A DNA stretch of 64,000 nucleotides, from contig CAYLOT010000002.1 in NCBI GenBank assembly GCA_964385405.1, forward strand, positions 1-64,000, read 5' to 3'. Below are positions 25,341-36,000 of this stretch, in pieces. The DNA is from CAIZGX01 sp964385405 (GTDB taxonomy: Bacteria; Bacteroidota; Bacteroidia; Flavobacteriales_D; Sanyastnellaceae). How positions within the stretch are numbered: position 1 is the first letter of the stretch; each line of letters opens with the position of its first letter. The notes beneath the pieces were generated by a model that ran no database searches, was not told the DNA's origin, and saw only the letters and a program-made list of their open reading frames with translations. A program made the translations under genes and the position numbers.

Positions 25341-25793
25341 ATGAAAAAACAAATTCTTACTTCGTTGGTTGCTTTATTCGCAGGAGCCGTCATTCTTCAC
25401 AGTTGTCAGCAACAGGATACAATTCCACCTGTGATACATTCTGTTTCCGTTAACGATACAATAGGACAAGACTTCTTGGTGCAGCCTGGAGATTCTTTGG
25501 CCATTCGTTTTACGATTACAGATGATTATCCTTTAAGTCAGATGAAAGCGAGTATACACGATGCTGCAGACGGTCATGGCCATGAAGGAGAGGCCGATAC
25601 AGCGGCTGTGGTTCCAAATGTTGGTTTGTGGGTAGACACGCGCATACTTGCATTGTCGGGCACTACTGTTACCAAGACCTTGTATTACGTCGTTCCAGAC
25701 ACCATTCAAGGCGTGTGGCATTGGGAGTTACAGGCGGTTGATGAGAATGGCAATTCAGCCGAAGAAGTGGTAGTCGAATTCGACGTGCAATAG
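25341..25793 (+). CDS. DUF4625 lipoprotein with His-rich metal-binding-like loop
   Basis: The 150-residue protein has a lipoprotein signal peptide with the cysteine at position 22 (VILHSC) and a single beta-sandwich domain matching DUF4625. A loop near residues 72-84 reads HDAADGHGHEGEAD, a cluster of three histidines with acidic residues typical of metal ligands. The rest (DDYPLSQMKASI, GVWHWELQAVDENGN) is characteristic of the family. It is encoded directly after the TonB receptor and probably binds the substrate, or partners the receptor, at the outer membrane. Metal identity is unknown. Confidence 0.7.
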   Translation: MKKQILTSLVALFAGAVILHSCQQQDTIPPVIHSVSVNDTIGQDFLVQPGDSLAIRFTITDDYPLSQMKASIHDAADGHGHEGEADTAAVVPNVGLWVDTRILALSGTTVTKTLYYVVPDTIQGVWHWELQAVDENGNSAEEVVVEFDVQ

Positions 25794-25818
25794 TGGTACG
25801 GTTTTTTAGTTAGGAATA

Positions 25819-25848
25819 TTGGTACAACGAATCTGCGTTGTACCTTTA
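25819..25848 (+). promoter_or_regulatory. Promoter of the S41 protease gene with an embedded perfect palindrome
   Basis: TTG (25819-25821) and TACCTTTA (25841-25848, seven of eight to TAnnTTTG) are 19 bases apart, the usual Bacteroidota promoter geometry. Between them lies a perfect 9-base inverted repeat: GGTACAACG (25821-25829), six-base spacer, CGTTGTACC (25836-25844), overlapping both elements. The palindrome could be an operator for a dimeric regulator. It could also fold as a hairpin ending the upstream metal cassette, although the T-run after it is short. Confidence 0.55.
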
Positions 25849-25858
25849 ACCCGAACTT

Positions 25859-27493
25859 ATGAAAAAGAAAATTGTCCTGTTTTTAGTTGTGCAATCGCTG
25901 CTTACAGCAACCGCTTGGGCGCAACCAGATCCTAAAACAACAACAGATAAATTTGCTTCGTTGTTGAACTACATCGAATACATGTACGTCGACTCTGTGA
26001 ATTCCAAGGAGCTTACAGAGAAAGCCATTATTTCATTGCTTGAAGAATTAGATCCGCACTCGACATACATCAGTGCTGAAGAATTGCAAGAAGCAAATGA
26101 GCCATTGGAAGGAAGCTTTGATGGAATTGGTGTGCAATTCAATATACTTCATGACACGATTATGGTGGTTGAACCTATTCAAGGAGGGCCATCTGAGAAG
26201 CTCGGTATTCGCGGTGGTGATAAAATCGTTACTGTAGACGGAGTGAATGTTGCAGGAATTGGAATCAAGAACAATGACGTGTTCAAGAAGTTGCGTGGAC
26301 CACGCGGAACAAAAGTGAAAGTGGGAATCTTACGCAAAGGAGTTAAAGGTGTTTCCACTTACGAGATAATTCGCGATAAAATTCCGATTTATTCAATTGA
26401 CGCGGCCTACATGGCTGCTGAAGGAATTGGATACATCAAAGTATCTCGCTTTGCGAAAACAACCACAGAAGAATTACGTAAGGCTTTAGATGACTTGAAG
26501 AAAAAAGGAATGCGCGATTTAGTGCTTGATCTTCAAGATAACGGAGGAGGAATGTTGAGCGCTGCCATTGATATGTGCGACGAATTCTTAGATAAAGACA
26601 AGCTTATTGTATTCACGAAGGGAAGGTCATTTCCTGAAGAGAAAACCAACGCAAAGCCTCGCGTAAAAGGTAGATTTGAAGAAGGAAGACTAGTGGTGTT
26701 AATAGACGAATCTTCGGCTAGTGCGAGTGAAATTGTGAGCGGTGCTATTCAAGATTGGGATAGAGGAGTCATTATTGGAAGAAGATCATTTGGAAAAGGA
26801 TTGGTTCAAAGACCAATTCCATTACCCGACGGGTCTATGGTTCGCCTAACCGTTCAGAAGTACTACACTCCTGCCGGAAGATGCATTCAGAAGCCATACG
26901 AAAAAGGATTGGAAGATTATGAGATGGATTATTTGAAGCGCTTGAAGAATGGAGAGTTCTTCCACGCCGATAGTATTAAATTTTCAGAAAAGGATAAGTA
27001 TGAAACTCGCTTGACGAAGCGAACAGTTTACGGCGGAGGTGGAATTATGCCAGACATCTTCGTGCCGCTAGATACTTCAGAGAACAGCAAGTACTTTTCA
27101 GATTTGTTACGCATTGGAATTACCAACGATTGGACTATGGAATATGTAGATGCGCATCGCGATGAATTGAAGAAAAAGTACCCAACTTCGAAAGATTTTA
27201 TCACAGGATTTTCATTCAGTCAGGACGATATCACGAATTTCATTCAAGCTGCGGAAAAGAAAGAAGTGAAATTTAACGAAGAGGAATTTGCGCGTTCAAA
27301 GCATGTAATTCTAATTCGAATGAAAGCTTTGGTAGGAAGAGGCATATACGAGAACGAGTCGTTCTACGAAATAATCAATGAATTAAATCCTGCATTCAAA
27401 CGAGGAATGGAAATTTTAAGTAACGGAGAATTTGAGAAAATTCCGTTGGCTTTTGATGAGTATAAAATGACGAAAGCAAAACCAAAAAAGTAA
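25859..27493 (+). CDS. ctpA: S41-family C-terminal processing peptidase
   Basis: The 544-residue periplasmic serine protease of the CtpA/Prc type has a signal peptide (to TAWAQ), an N-terminal helical region, a PDZ domain (about residues 85-165; VEPIQGGPSEKLGIRGGDKI) and the S41 catalytic core. The nucleophile lies in SASASE around residue 288 and the catalytic lysine is Lys313 in SFGKGLVQ. A further C-terminal extension of about 150 residues follows and is usual for Bacteroidota. Substrates are unknown. It starts a group with the DUF1573 lipoprotein (three bases downstream) and prfC, and has its own promoter candidate upstream. Confidence 0.92.
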   Translation: MKKKIVLFLVVQSLLTATAWAQPDPKTTTDKFASLLNYIEYMYVDSVNSKELTEKAIISLLEELDPHSTYISAEELQEANEPLEGSFDGIGVQFNILHDTIMVVEPIQGGPSEKLGIRGGDKIVTVDGVNVAGIGIKNNDVFKKLRGPRGTKVKVGILRKGVKGVSTYEIIRDKIPIYSIDAAYMAAEGIGYIKVSRFAKTTTEELRKALDDLKKKGMRDLVLDLQDNGGGMLSAAIDMCDEFLDKDKLIVFTKGRSFPEEKTNAKPRVKGRFEEGRLVVLIDESSASASEIVSGAIQDWDRGVIIGRRSFGKGLVQRPIPLPDGSMVRLTVQKYYTPAGRCIQKPYEKGLEDYEMDYLKRLKNGEFFHADSIKFSEKDKYETRLTKRTVYGGGGIMPDIFVPLDTSENSKYFSDLLRIGITNDWTMEYVDAHRDELKKKYPTSKDFITGFSFSQDDITNFIQAAEKKEVKFNEEEFARSKHVILIRMKALVGRGIYENESFYEIINELNPAFKRGMEILSNGEFEKIPLAFDEYKMTKAKPKK

Positions 27494-27496
27494 TTA

Positions 27497-27988
27497 ATGA
27501 AAAGGCGAGCGTTTCTTTTTGGAAGTGTGCTTGTAGTTTTTGCAAGTTGTTCTTCCTCCCCCACGAATTCGGTTGAAGTAATTCAAAGTCAACCTGCCTC
27601 AGTTGTTATTCCAAAACCTGCTCCAGTTCCCGGTTCAGGTGAGCAATCTACCATGCTTCCAAAGACTAAAATGAAGTTCAAAAAAATGGAACATGATTTT
27701 GGACGAATGAAGGAAGGGGAGAAGCGAGAGCATGATTTCGAGTTTACCAATACAGGTAAGGAAGATTTAATTATCGAGGACTGCAAGGGGTCATGTGGAT
27801 GTACGGTTCCAGAATGGCCGAAAGATCCGATTAAACCTGGACAGACAGCCGCGATAAAAGTTAAATTCGATAGTACGAAGAAAGAAAAAGATCAGGAAAA
27901 GTCAGTTACAATTACAGCGAATACTGAGCCTGAGTTGAAGACAGTGATAAAAATTAAAGCCTACGTAGAACCGTCGGCAGCGAAATAA
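27497..27988 (+). CDS. DUF1573-family lipoprotein
   Basis: The 163-residue protein has a lipoprotein signal peptide (VVFASC, Cys18), a Pro-rich linker (about 35-55) and a DUF1573 immunoglobulin-like domain (about 60-155) with EHDFGRMKEGEKREHDFEFTNTG and the characteristic GSCGCTVPEWPK cysteine motif. This family is abundant in Bacteroidota and its role is unknown; an envelope or surface location is expected. It is separated from the protease gene by three bases and from prfC by twelve, so the three are probably one transcript. Confidence 0.85.
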   Translation: MKRRAFLFGSVLVVFASCSSSPTNSVEVIQSQPASVVIPKPAPVPGSGEQSTMLPKTKMKFKKMEHDFGRMKEGEKREHDFEFTNTGKEDLIIEDCKGSCGCTVPEWPKDPIKPGQTAAIKVKFDSTKKEKDQEKSVTITANTEPELKTVIKIKAYVEPSAAK

Positions 27989-28000
27989 CAAAGGAAGAAC

Positions 28001-29587
28001 ATGGCCAGTGCGCAGGAAGAAATTGGAAGAAGAAGAACGTTTGCAATTATCTCTCACCCCGATGCGGGTAAAACAACATTAACTGAAAAGCTTTTGCTTT
28101 TTGGAGGTGCTATTCAAACAGCAGGTGCGGTTAAGAGCAATAAGATTACCAAGACCGCTGCTTCCGATTTCATGGAAATTGAAAGGCAGAGAGGAATTTC
28201 TGTAGCTACTTCTGTAATGGTTTTTGAGTATCAGGGTAAGCAAATTAATTTGCTCGACACTCCCGGTCACAAAGATTTTGCTGAAGACACCTATCGCACG
28301 CTCACTGCTGTTGACAGTGTAATCCTTGTTGTTGATAGTGTGAAAGGGGTAGAGGCTCAGACAGAGCGATTGATGGAAGTATGTCGCATGCGTGATACGC
28401 CGGTGATTGTTTTCGTAAACAAGATGGATTTGGAAGGACGCGACGGTTTTGATATTCTCGATGAGTTAGAATCGAAGCTTTCAATTAAAGTTCAACCTTT
28501 GTCGTGGCCGATTTCAAAAGGATTCAGCTTTAAAGGCGTTTACAAATTATATGATAAGAGCATTAATTTGTTTGCTTCCAATAAGACAAAGGTTGAAGAA
28601 GATATAGTGAGTGTAGAAGACTTAAATGATCCTGTACTCGATCAGCTGGTAGGTCAATATGCTAACGAACTTCGTCACGATGTTGAACTCATTAACAGTG
28701 TTTATGATCCATTCGATGTGGAAGCATACAAGGCGGGTAAGTTGGCACCTGTGTTTTTCGGGTCAGCTATGAATAATTTCGGGGTGCGTGAATTGTTGGA
28801 GAAGTTCATTGAGATTGCCCCAACACCAAGGTCAAGAGAAACAGAGACTCGAGAGGTAATTCCAACGGAGAATAAATTTAGTGGCTTTGTTTTTAAGATA
28901 CACGCGAACATAGATCCTCGTCACCGCGATCGCATTGCGTTTTTGCGCGTTTGCAGCGGAAAGTTTGAGCGGAATAAGTTTTATAAGCACGTTCGTTTGG
29001 CAAAGGAATTTAAATATCCGAATCCGGTTACGTTCATGGCGCAAGCGAAATCAACCATTGACGAGGCTTATCCGGGAGATGTGGTTGGACTTTACGATAC
29101 AGGAAACTTCAAGATTGGCGATACGCTTACGGAAGGAGAGAACATGATGTTCAAGGGTATTCCAAGTTTCTCGCCGGAAATCTTCAAAGAGTTGGTGAAC
29201 CGCGATCCGATGAAGACAAAGCAGTTAGACAAAGGAATTCGTCAGCTTACCGAAGAAGGAGTGGCACAAGTGTTTTTCCAAGAGCCCGGTTCTCGTAAGA
29301 TTGTAGGAACAGTCGGTGAACTTCAATTTGAAGTAATTAAATATCGTTTGGAAAACGAATACGGAGCGAAATGTACTTTTGAGCCAAAGTCGTATTACAA
29401 AGCTTGTTGGATTACCACTACAGACCCAGCGAAGCTCGCAGAGTTTTTGCGTATTAAGGGTAATAACATTGTGAAAGACAAAGAAGACCGCGATGTTTTT
29501 CTAGCGCCGAGTCAGTTTATGCTCGACATGGAAAAGCAGAACTATCCGGAATTGAGTTTTCATTTTACGAGTGAATTAGATGTGTAA
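28001..29587 (+). CDS. prfC: Peptide chain release factor 3
   Basis: RF3 is a translational GTPase that removes RF1/RF2 from the ribosome after peptide release. The 528-residue protein contains the G-domain motifs SHPDAGKTTLTEK (G1), RGISV (switch), DTPGHKDF (G3) and NKMD (G4), followed by domains II and III with VGELQFEVIKYRLENEYG, diagnostic of RF3 rather than EF-G. Length is normal. It follows the DUF1573 gene closely. No convincing terminator was seen before the convergent region at 29.6 kb. Confidence 0.95.
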   Translation: MASAQEEIGRRRTFAIISHPDAGKTTLTEKLLLFGGAIQTAGAVKSNKITKTAASDFMEIERQRGISVATSVMVFEYQGKQINLLDTPGHKDFAEDTYRTLTAVDSVILVVDSVKGVEAQTERLMEVCRMRDTPVIVFVNKMDLEGRDGFDILDELESKLSIKVQPLSWPISKGFSFKGVYKLYDKSINLFASNKTKVEEDIVSVEDLNDPVLDQLVGQYANELRHDVELINSVYDPFDVEAYKAGKLAPVFFGSAMNNFGVRELLEKFIEIAPTPRSRETETREVIPTENKFSGFVFKIHANIDPRHRDRIAFLRVCSGKFERNKFYKHVRLAKEFKYPNPVTFMAQAKSTIDEAYPGDVVGLYDTGNFKIGDTLTEGENMMFKGIPSFSPEIFKELVNRDPMKTKQLDKGIRQLTEEGVAQVFFQEPGSRKIVGTVGELQFEVIKYRLENEYGAKCTFEPKSYYKACWITTTDPAKLAEFLRIKGNNIVKDKEDRDVFLAPSQFMLDMEKQNYPELSFHFTSELDV

Positions 29588-29621
29588 ACGATAAAATGAT
29601 GAATATTTAGTTCGGATTGTT

Positions 29622-30043
29622 TTAATCTTCTACTATCATGAACAAACCTGACTGAGACTCACATTGGTATAATCCACATTTTGATTCAGCATTGAAAATG
29701 TAATAATAGGTGCCACTCCACAGGTTTTGGATGGAGTAACAAAGCGAAAAGACATTTTTTCTTTGGGTAATTAATTGTCCCCACCGATTAAAGATTTGGA
29801 AATACGTGATAAATATATTGTTGATGAGATCTACACTAGGTATTGATGAGTGAATAATGTGAACACATTCGTTAAGGTTATCTTGGTTTTGAGTGACAAT
29901 GTTTGTTACCATTAAACTAGATAGGCTGAAATAAATAAAGAGTCTGAAACTATTTGTATCAAGAGTGAGTCAAAGCAAATAGAATTTTCATTCGATGCAA
30001 TCAACAAATAGTTACCAGGTGTTTTGATATTGAATAATTCCGC
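29622..30043 (-). pseudogene. Frameshifted remnant of a T9SS type-B surface-protein C-terminus
   Basis: Two overlapping minus-strand frames together look like the end of a T9SS surface protein. The first (30043 down to 29912) reads like a PKD-type domain (KTPGNYLLIASNENSICFDS) and stops at TAA. The second, shifted in frame, runs from 29912 to 29622 (96 residues) and resembles a decayed type-B sorting domain: VHII...SVDLINNIF recalls VHIPNAFTP..D..ND.F, followed by FQIFNRWGQLI and LWSGTYYYIFNAES. There is no start region or signal peptide, and the remnant begins only a few bases after the stop of the giant gene. I interpret it as debris of a former tandem cargo gene or of a 3'-end exchange. 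Confidence 0.6.
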
Positions 30044-30050
30044 TTTTCAC

Positions 30051-33000
30051 TTATCTAATAATCATGACGTGACCTTTAATTATTTGATCAGGTTGAGGAT
30101 CGTTGGCCCTTGCTTTTTTTCTATACCTCACGGTGTAGACGTACGTGTCATTTTGTGCGTAGTAGTTAGCATCACCTAAATCGTTTTCCCTCGAGTTACC
30201 AATCCAGGCTTGATCGATGTCATTAGTTTTGAATATCTGCATTCCCCATCGATCATAAATTATCATCTCATAAAATTCTATACCTTCCGTGCTTGAAAAA
30301 GTGGGCTTGAATACATCGTTGACTCCGTTATAATCAAGCGGTGTAAATGCGTTTGGGATGTGCACAACAATTCCTTCGACATGAACAACTTGACTTGAAA
30401 CGTCAAAACAGTTATATTCATTAGATACAGTCAATTCAACGACATAGTCACCAACAGTCTGATATGTGTGATTAGGTTGAAATTCATTACTCCAAAAAGA
30501 ATCTCCAAAATTCCAATAGTAGTTGGTGCCACCTACACTATAATTATAAAATTCAAAATAAGGATAAACAATGTCCGCAGTTACAGTATTTGTCGTAAAG
30601 CTTGAGGTGGGAGCTGGGTGAATAATTACTTCATTCTGGAAAACGACAGTATCTACACAACCAAACACGTTTGTAACTATGGCCGTAATACTATATGTCC
30701 CAGGTTGAGAATAGTAATGAGCAATTGTGGTTGGATTAAGTAAATTTAAACTTATTCCATCTCCAAAATCCCAGTTAGAGGTGGAAATGCCATTGCCATC
30801 AATCACAAATTCAGTTGTTGCTCCTAAACATAGGTCGTCGTCAATGGTATTCAAAGTAACTGTTGGTAATTCATGAACAATGAAATCATTGTTAATGGAA
30901 TCAGTGCAACCAAATTGATTTGAAACTACAAGTTCGATATTATGAGGGCCAACACCTGCAAAAGAGGCGACGAAATTTGTGTTATTTGTTGTGTAGGTAT
31001 TTCCATCATATGACCATTGATATGGACCAATAGCATTCAAAGATGTGTTTTGTAAGGTGGTAGTAACAGAAGGGTAATCACAACCATCCGCTGGATTCAT
31101 GGTGAATGAAGCTAATGGTTGAGGATTCACTTGTATGACTTGGTTTTGAGTTGATGCACAAACCAATTGGGGAATAGTTGGGTAAAAGGTAGTGGCGTCT
31201 ACAGTTATATTATAGTTGTTAGGGATAGTTCCTTGATTAAAATAAACGTGATTTGGATTGGACGAAGTGGTTCCATCTCCCCAGTTGTATACAAATGTCG
31301 AGGTCGGTAAATTCGAAAGAGAAACAAGTAAAGGACTACAATTGTTAATGTCAGAATATTGAATATTTGATAAGTCAGGAGTGTCAAAAACGTAAATAGA
31401 ATCTACAACCGATGCCGAACAGATAGTCCCGGATGTATTTTGTAGTGCTGTCAAAGTAATTGGAGTTGCAAATCCTGTATTGGAGCCATAAGTTAGTGTC
31501 AAATTTGTATTTGTTTGGTTGCTCGTTCCAAGTGTTCCAAAGTCCCAGAAGAAGGTTATTCCATTACTTTGATTATTGGCAGTGCTCGCAATCAAGTTGA
31601 TATTATCTCCCTCGCATACATTAATATCTGATGAGAATATTTGAGGCAATGGGGAGGGGTAAACAGAAATGTTTTGCGTGATACTTGAAACACAATTTAA
31701 ATTGGGCACTAGCCCATATGAATTCGTTGATGTTATTGTGACGGGATAAACAACTAAGTTTGAACTGTTATTGTTATATACATGGCCAGTCAGAAAATTA
31801 GTGTTTCCATCACCCCAATTGATACTATTGGATGAAACAGGCAGGTTTGTTACAGAAACATTAAGGTCACTGCAGCCGGCAACATTATTGAAAGAGAGAA
31901 GAGATAAGTCAGGAGTGTCGAAAATGGTGACATTTGCCAAAGTTGTATCAGAACATGTTGTTCCTAATGTCGTCTGAGACGCAATCAGTTCAACAGGGTA
32001 GTTTGTTCCTGTTGTACTTCCATTGTTGAATGTGTAAGTAGTATTTTGACTGTTTGAAGAGGCTAAGGAAGGTATGTTCCAAGTGTAATTTACTCCAATA
32101 TTTTGGTTATTTGCAGTCGAAGCATTGCAGTCAATGGTTTGTCCTTCACAAACTTGTATAGCACTTAAGCTAATTACAGGAATAGGTGTAGGGTGAATAC
32201 TAATAACTTGGTCAAATTCACTCTGACATACGAGATTGGGGCTAGTAGGATAAGTAATAGAAGAGTTTAAGTTTAAGTTGTATGAAATAATGCTTGCTGA
32301 GTTGTTGGTGTAGGTGTGATTCGTTAGGGAGTTAGAAGCTCCATCACCCCAATTGACATTTATAGTTGAAGCAGGAATATTGGTAAGATTCACATCAAGA
32401 TCACTGCATCCAGCAACATTATTGAAAGAGAGAAGAGATAAGTCAGGAGTGTCGAAAATGGTGACATTTGCCAAAGTTGTATCAGAACACGTTGTTCCCA
32501 AAGTCGTTTGAGATGCAATCAGTTCAACAGGGTAATTTGCCCCTGTTGCACTTCCGTTGTTGAATGTGTAAGTAGTATTTTGATTATTTGAAGAAGGCAA
32601 GGAAGGTATGTTCCAAATATAATTTACTCCAGTGTTTTGGTTGTTTGCAGTTGAAGCATTGAAGTCAATTGTTTGTCCTTCGCATGCAATAATTGTACTT
32701 TGACTGATTACTGGCAGAGGTGTGGGGTATACACTAATAACTTGATCAAATTCACTTTGACAAACGAGATTGGGACTTGTAGGATACGTAATTGAAGAGT
32801 TTAAATTTAAATTGTACGAAATAATGCTTGCAGAGTTGTTGATATAGGTGTGATTAATAAGAGAGTTAGAAGCCCCATCACCCCAATTGACTATAATCGT
32901 CGACGCGGGAATATTTGAAAGATTTACCTCGAGATCACTGCAACCAACAACATTATTGAAAGAGAGTTGAGATAGGTCGGGAGTATCAAAAACATTGATA

Positions 33001-36000
33001 AAAATATTCTCAGTGTTTGAACAGTTTGAACCTGTGTAATTTGGTGCGGAGGTAGTTAATGAAATCGGAATTAGATTTCCATTGTTGTTTCCTGAATTAA
33101 ACTGGTATGTAAAGTTGGAATTGTTCGAAGTCTCGAGCCCGTTTACAGCCCACGAATAATAAAAACCTGTTCCCCCACCAGCAATTTGACTGGTGAAATT
33201 TATTATTTCACCTTCACAAATGATAGAGTCAGAGGCGAAAATTAAAGGCTCTGGATTTGCAAATACACTGATATTAGTGAATATTGTATCAATCGCACAT
33301 CCATCCGTCAAAACTAAGAATGGGTTATAGTTTGTCGGTAAATTGTTGATGGCATTGTAAGTAAATTCAAATGAATCTAGATTTGAGATTACCGTGTTAT
33401 TTAGGTCGTCTAAATGCCAAATTGCGGATAAATTATTTTCAAATGTTGTATTTGTAAAGGTAACATTTAAAGGTGAACATCCCTGATTGATAGATGTCGT
33501 AAATCCTCCTTGAATATTGTCCGGTAAAACAAGAACACTATCCACAAAAGTATCTACACCACAAATATTGGATAATGTTAATGAAATTAAATAAGTGTTC
33601 GATAATGAATCACTAGGAAAAAATATGGAATTCAAGTTAGGATTTGTTGAAATCGTATTATTAAACTCCCAGAGGTATGAGGTTGGTTCTCCAACTGAAA
33701 TGTCGTTGATTGGAATAGAGGTTCCAGAACAGATCACATGAGTGGGTAATGTAAAATTAGCAACAGGTGTTGGCAATGCTGTAATTTCCTCAATATGAAT
33801 GCTAGAGCCACAAGCGTTGGTTACAATAAGGGAAACGCTGTATACTGAGGTTGTGTCACCTTGAAGGTATGACACTGTTGGTGGATTTATAAGTGACGAT
33901 GAAGAGAGTGTATTATTCCAGCTTACTGTGTCCGGTGCTAATGTCCAGATGTAACTATTGATGTATTGACCAGTACTTAAATTTGTGAAATTTACTTCCA
34001 ATGGTGCACAGCCGTAATTTGTATCAGCGGTGAAGTTCGCTAATGGCTGCTCGTAAATTTGAATATCTGAATTTAAAGTGTCGGTGCAGCCATATTGGTT
34101 AATTGCAACCAATTCGATGGTATGGTTACCGAGTGAATTGAAAATTGGTGGGCTTGGGTTCGCTAAAATACTATAGGGAGAACCATCAATGGACCATTCG
34201 TAATTTCCAATTGTAGCATCACCATTAGTCAATGGAATTGGTGAGTTTAAACATCCGATTGAGGGTAATGTGAAGATTCCAACTGGATTCGGATTTATCG
34301 TGATTAAAATTGAATCTAATGCATTACATCCAGTAGCATTATTAGTTAAGTCAGTCACATAGTGATAATTCGTTGGTGCATTTCCTATTGGGTTCGGCAA
34401 GGTGACGTTTATTGCAACTGGACCATTGGTTTGACCGGTATAGTTTGCTGATGAATTTGGCAACCAGTTATAGGTGTAGTTATTTGCATCGGGCGTATAC
34501 TGCAATGTTGCAGTGTTCACGTCCGAACAAAAGGTATAAACAGGTTGGTTTAATGCTGGAAGAGGATTAACATTTACTAAGACGGAAATATTCGGCTGAA
34601 TTGCACATTGTGGCACTTGGTCATAAGCAATGTTGGTCACGACATAATTGGTCGTTTGAGATGGTGTTACCGTATACAATGAATTTGTTCCATTGTAATT
34701 GTCTATGGTTACACTTTGTCCATTCGCAGTGTAGGTAATGTCATATAATCCATTTGCAGGGGTGAACTCAAAATTTATATCAGACGATTCGAGTAAACAA
34801 ATGGTCTCTCCTCCGGTAATTGTTACAATCGGATATGGATGAATAATGACTTCTGAAATGTTAGAAGTTATACTCGGACAACCTCCTCCGCTAACAAAAG
34901 AAACTACGCAATAATAATAGAACGTACCATCAATGTTGGAAGGGGGAGAGTAGGTGTTGCTGGTTGCTAAATTAATAGGAGTGCCGCCAGAAATTGTATT
35001 GTTGTTGTTCACATACCACTGATAAGTTGGAGTTCCCGTTCCGTTGGAATATGCAACTTGTAATGGATTTGTTGTTTGATTCAAACAGTGTTGTTGTGTG
35101 TTGATTGGCTGATTGGAGAAAATAGGGGCAAGGTTTACCACCACAGCGGCTGGGTTGGAAGTAACTCCGCAATTTGTTCCTGTTTGAGTTATTGTGCAAT
35201 AATAATACTGTGTACCAACCATAGAGCTAGGAGCAGTGTATGTGCTTAGCGTGGCTCCGGCAATTGGTGTTCCTCCAACATTCGAGTTGATGGTGTTTGA
35301 GTACCATTGGTATGATTCGATTCCGGTTCCTCCCGTTATTGAAACAGATAATTGTGAAGTTGCTGTGTTTTGACAAACGGACTGGGTGGATGTCGGTTGC
35401 GAAGATACGATGGGGTCTGCAAGAACGATTACTGTTGCATTAGCTGAAGTTAATGCATCGCAACCAGAACCTGATAAACCAATTGTTACATAATAATTGT
35501 AAGTTCCAGGAGAGTTGAATACTGCAGGTGTAAAGGAACTGTTTGTTTCTCCTGCTATAGTTGCAGCAGGAGTGCCGAACCACTGGTAAGTTGGTGTTCC
35601 AACACCTCCAGTGTATGCCACGTTGAGTGGTGCTAGAACAGTTCCTCCGACACAAATTGTTTGCGGTGTAAGGGGCTGCATTGAAATTGTTGGATCAGGC
35701 AGAACGACAACTTCCGCGATGTTAGAAGTAATCATCGAACAACCACCCGCAGCAGAGAACGAAATGATACAGTAATAATAACTAGTACCGGAACTAGCCG
35801 AAGATGGAGTAAACGACGAAGTTGTTTGTCCAGCAATCAGAATTCCTCCTGTATACGCATTCGTCGTGTTAGAATACCACTGATATGTAGGAGCTCCTGT
35901 TCCGTTACTATAGGCAACGTTAAGTTGAGTTGTTGTGCCATCAACACACACCGATTGAGTTGGTGTCGGCTGCGTTGTGAATGTAGGAGCTGGAGTAACA

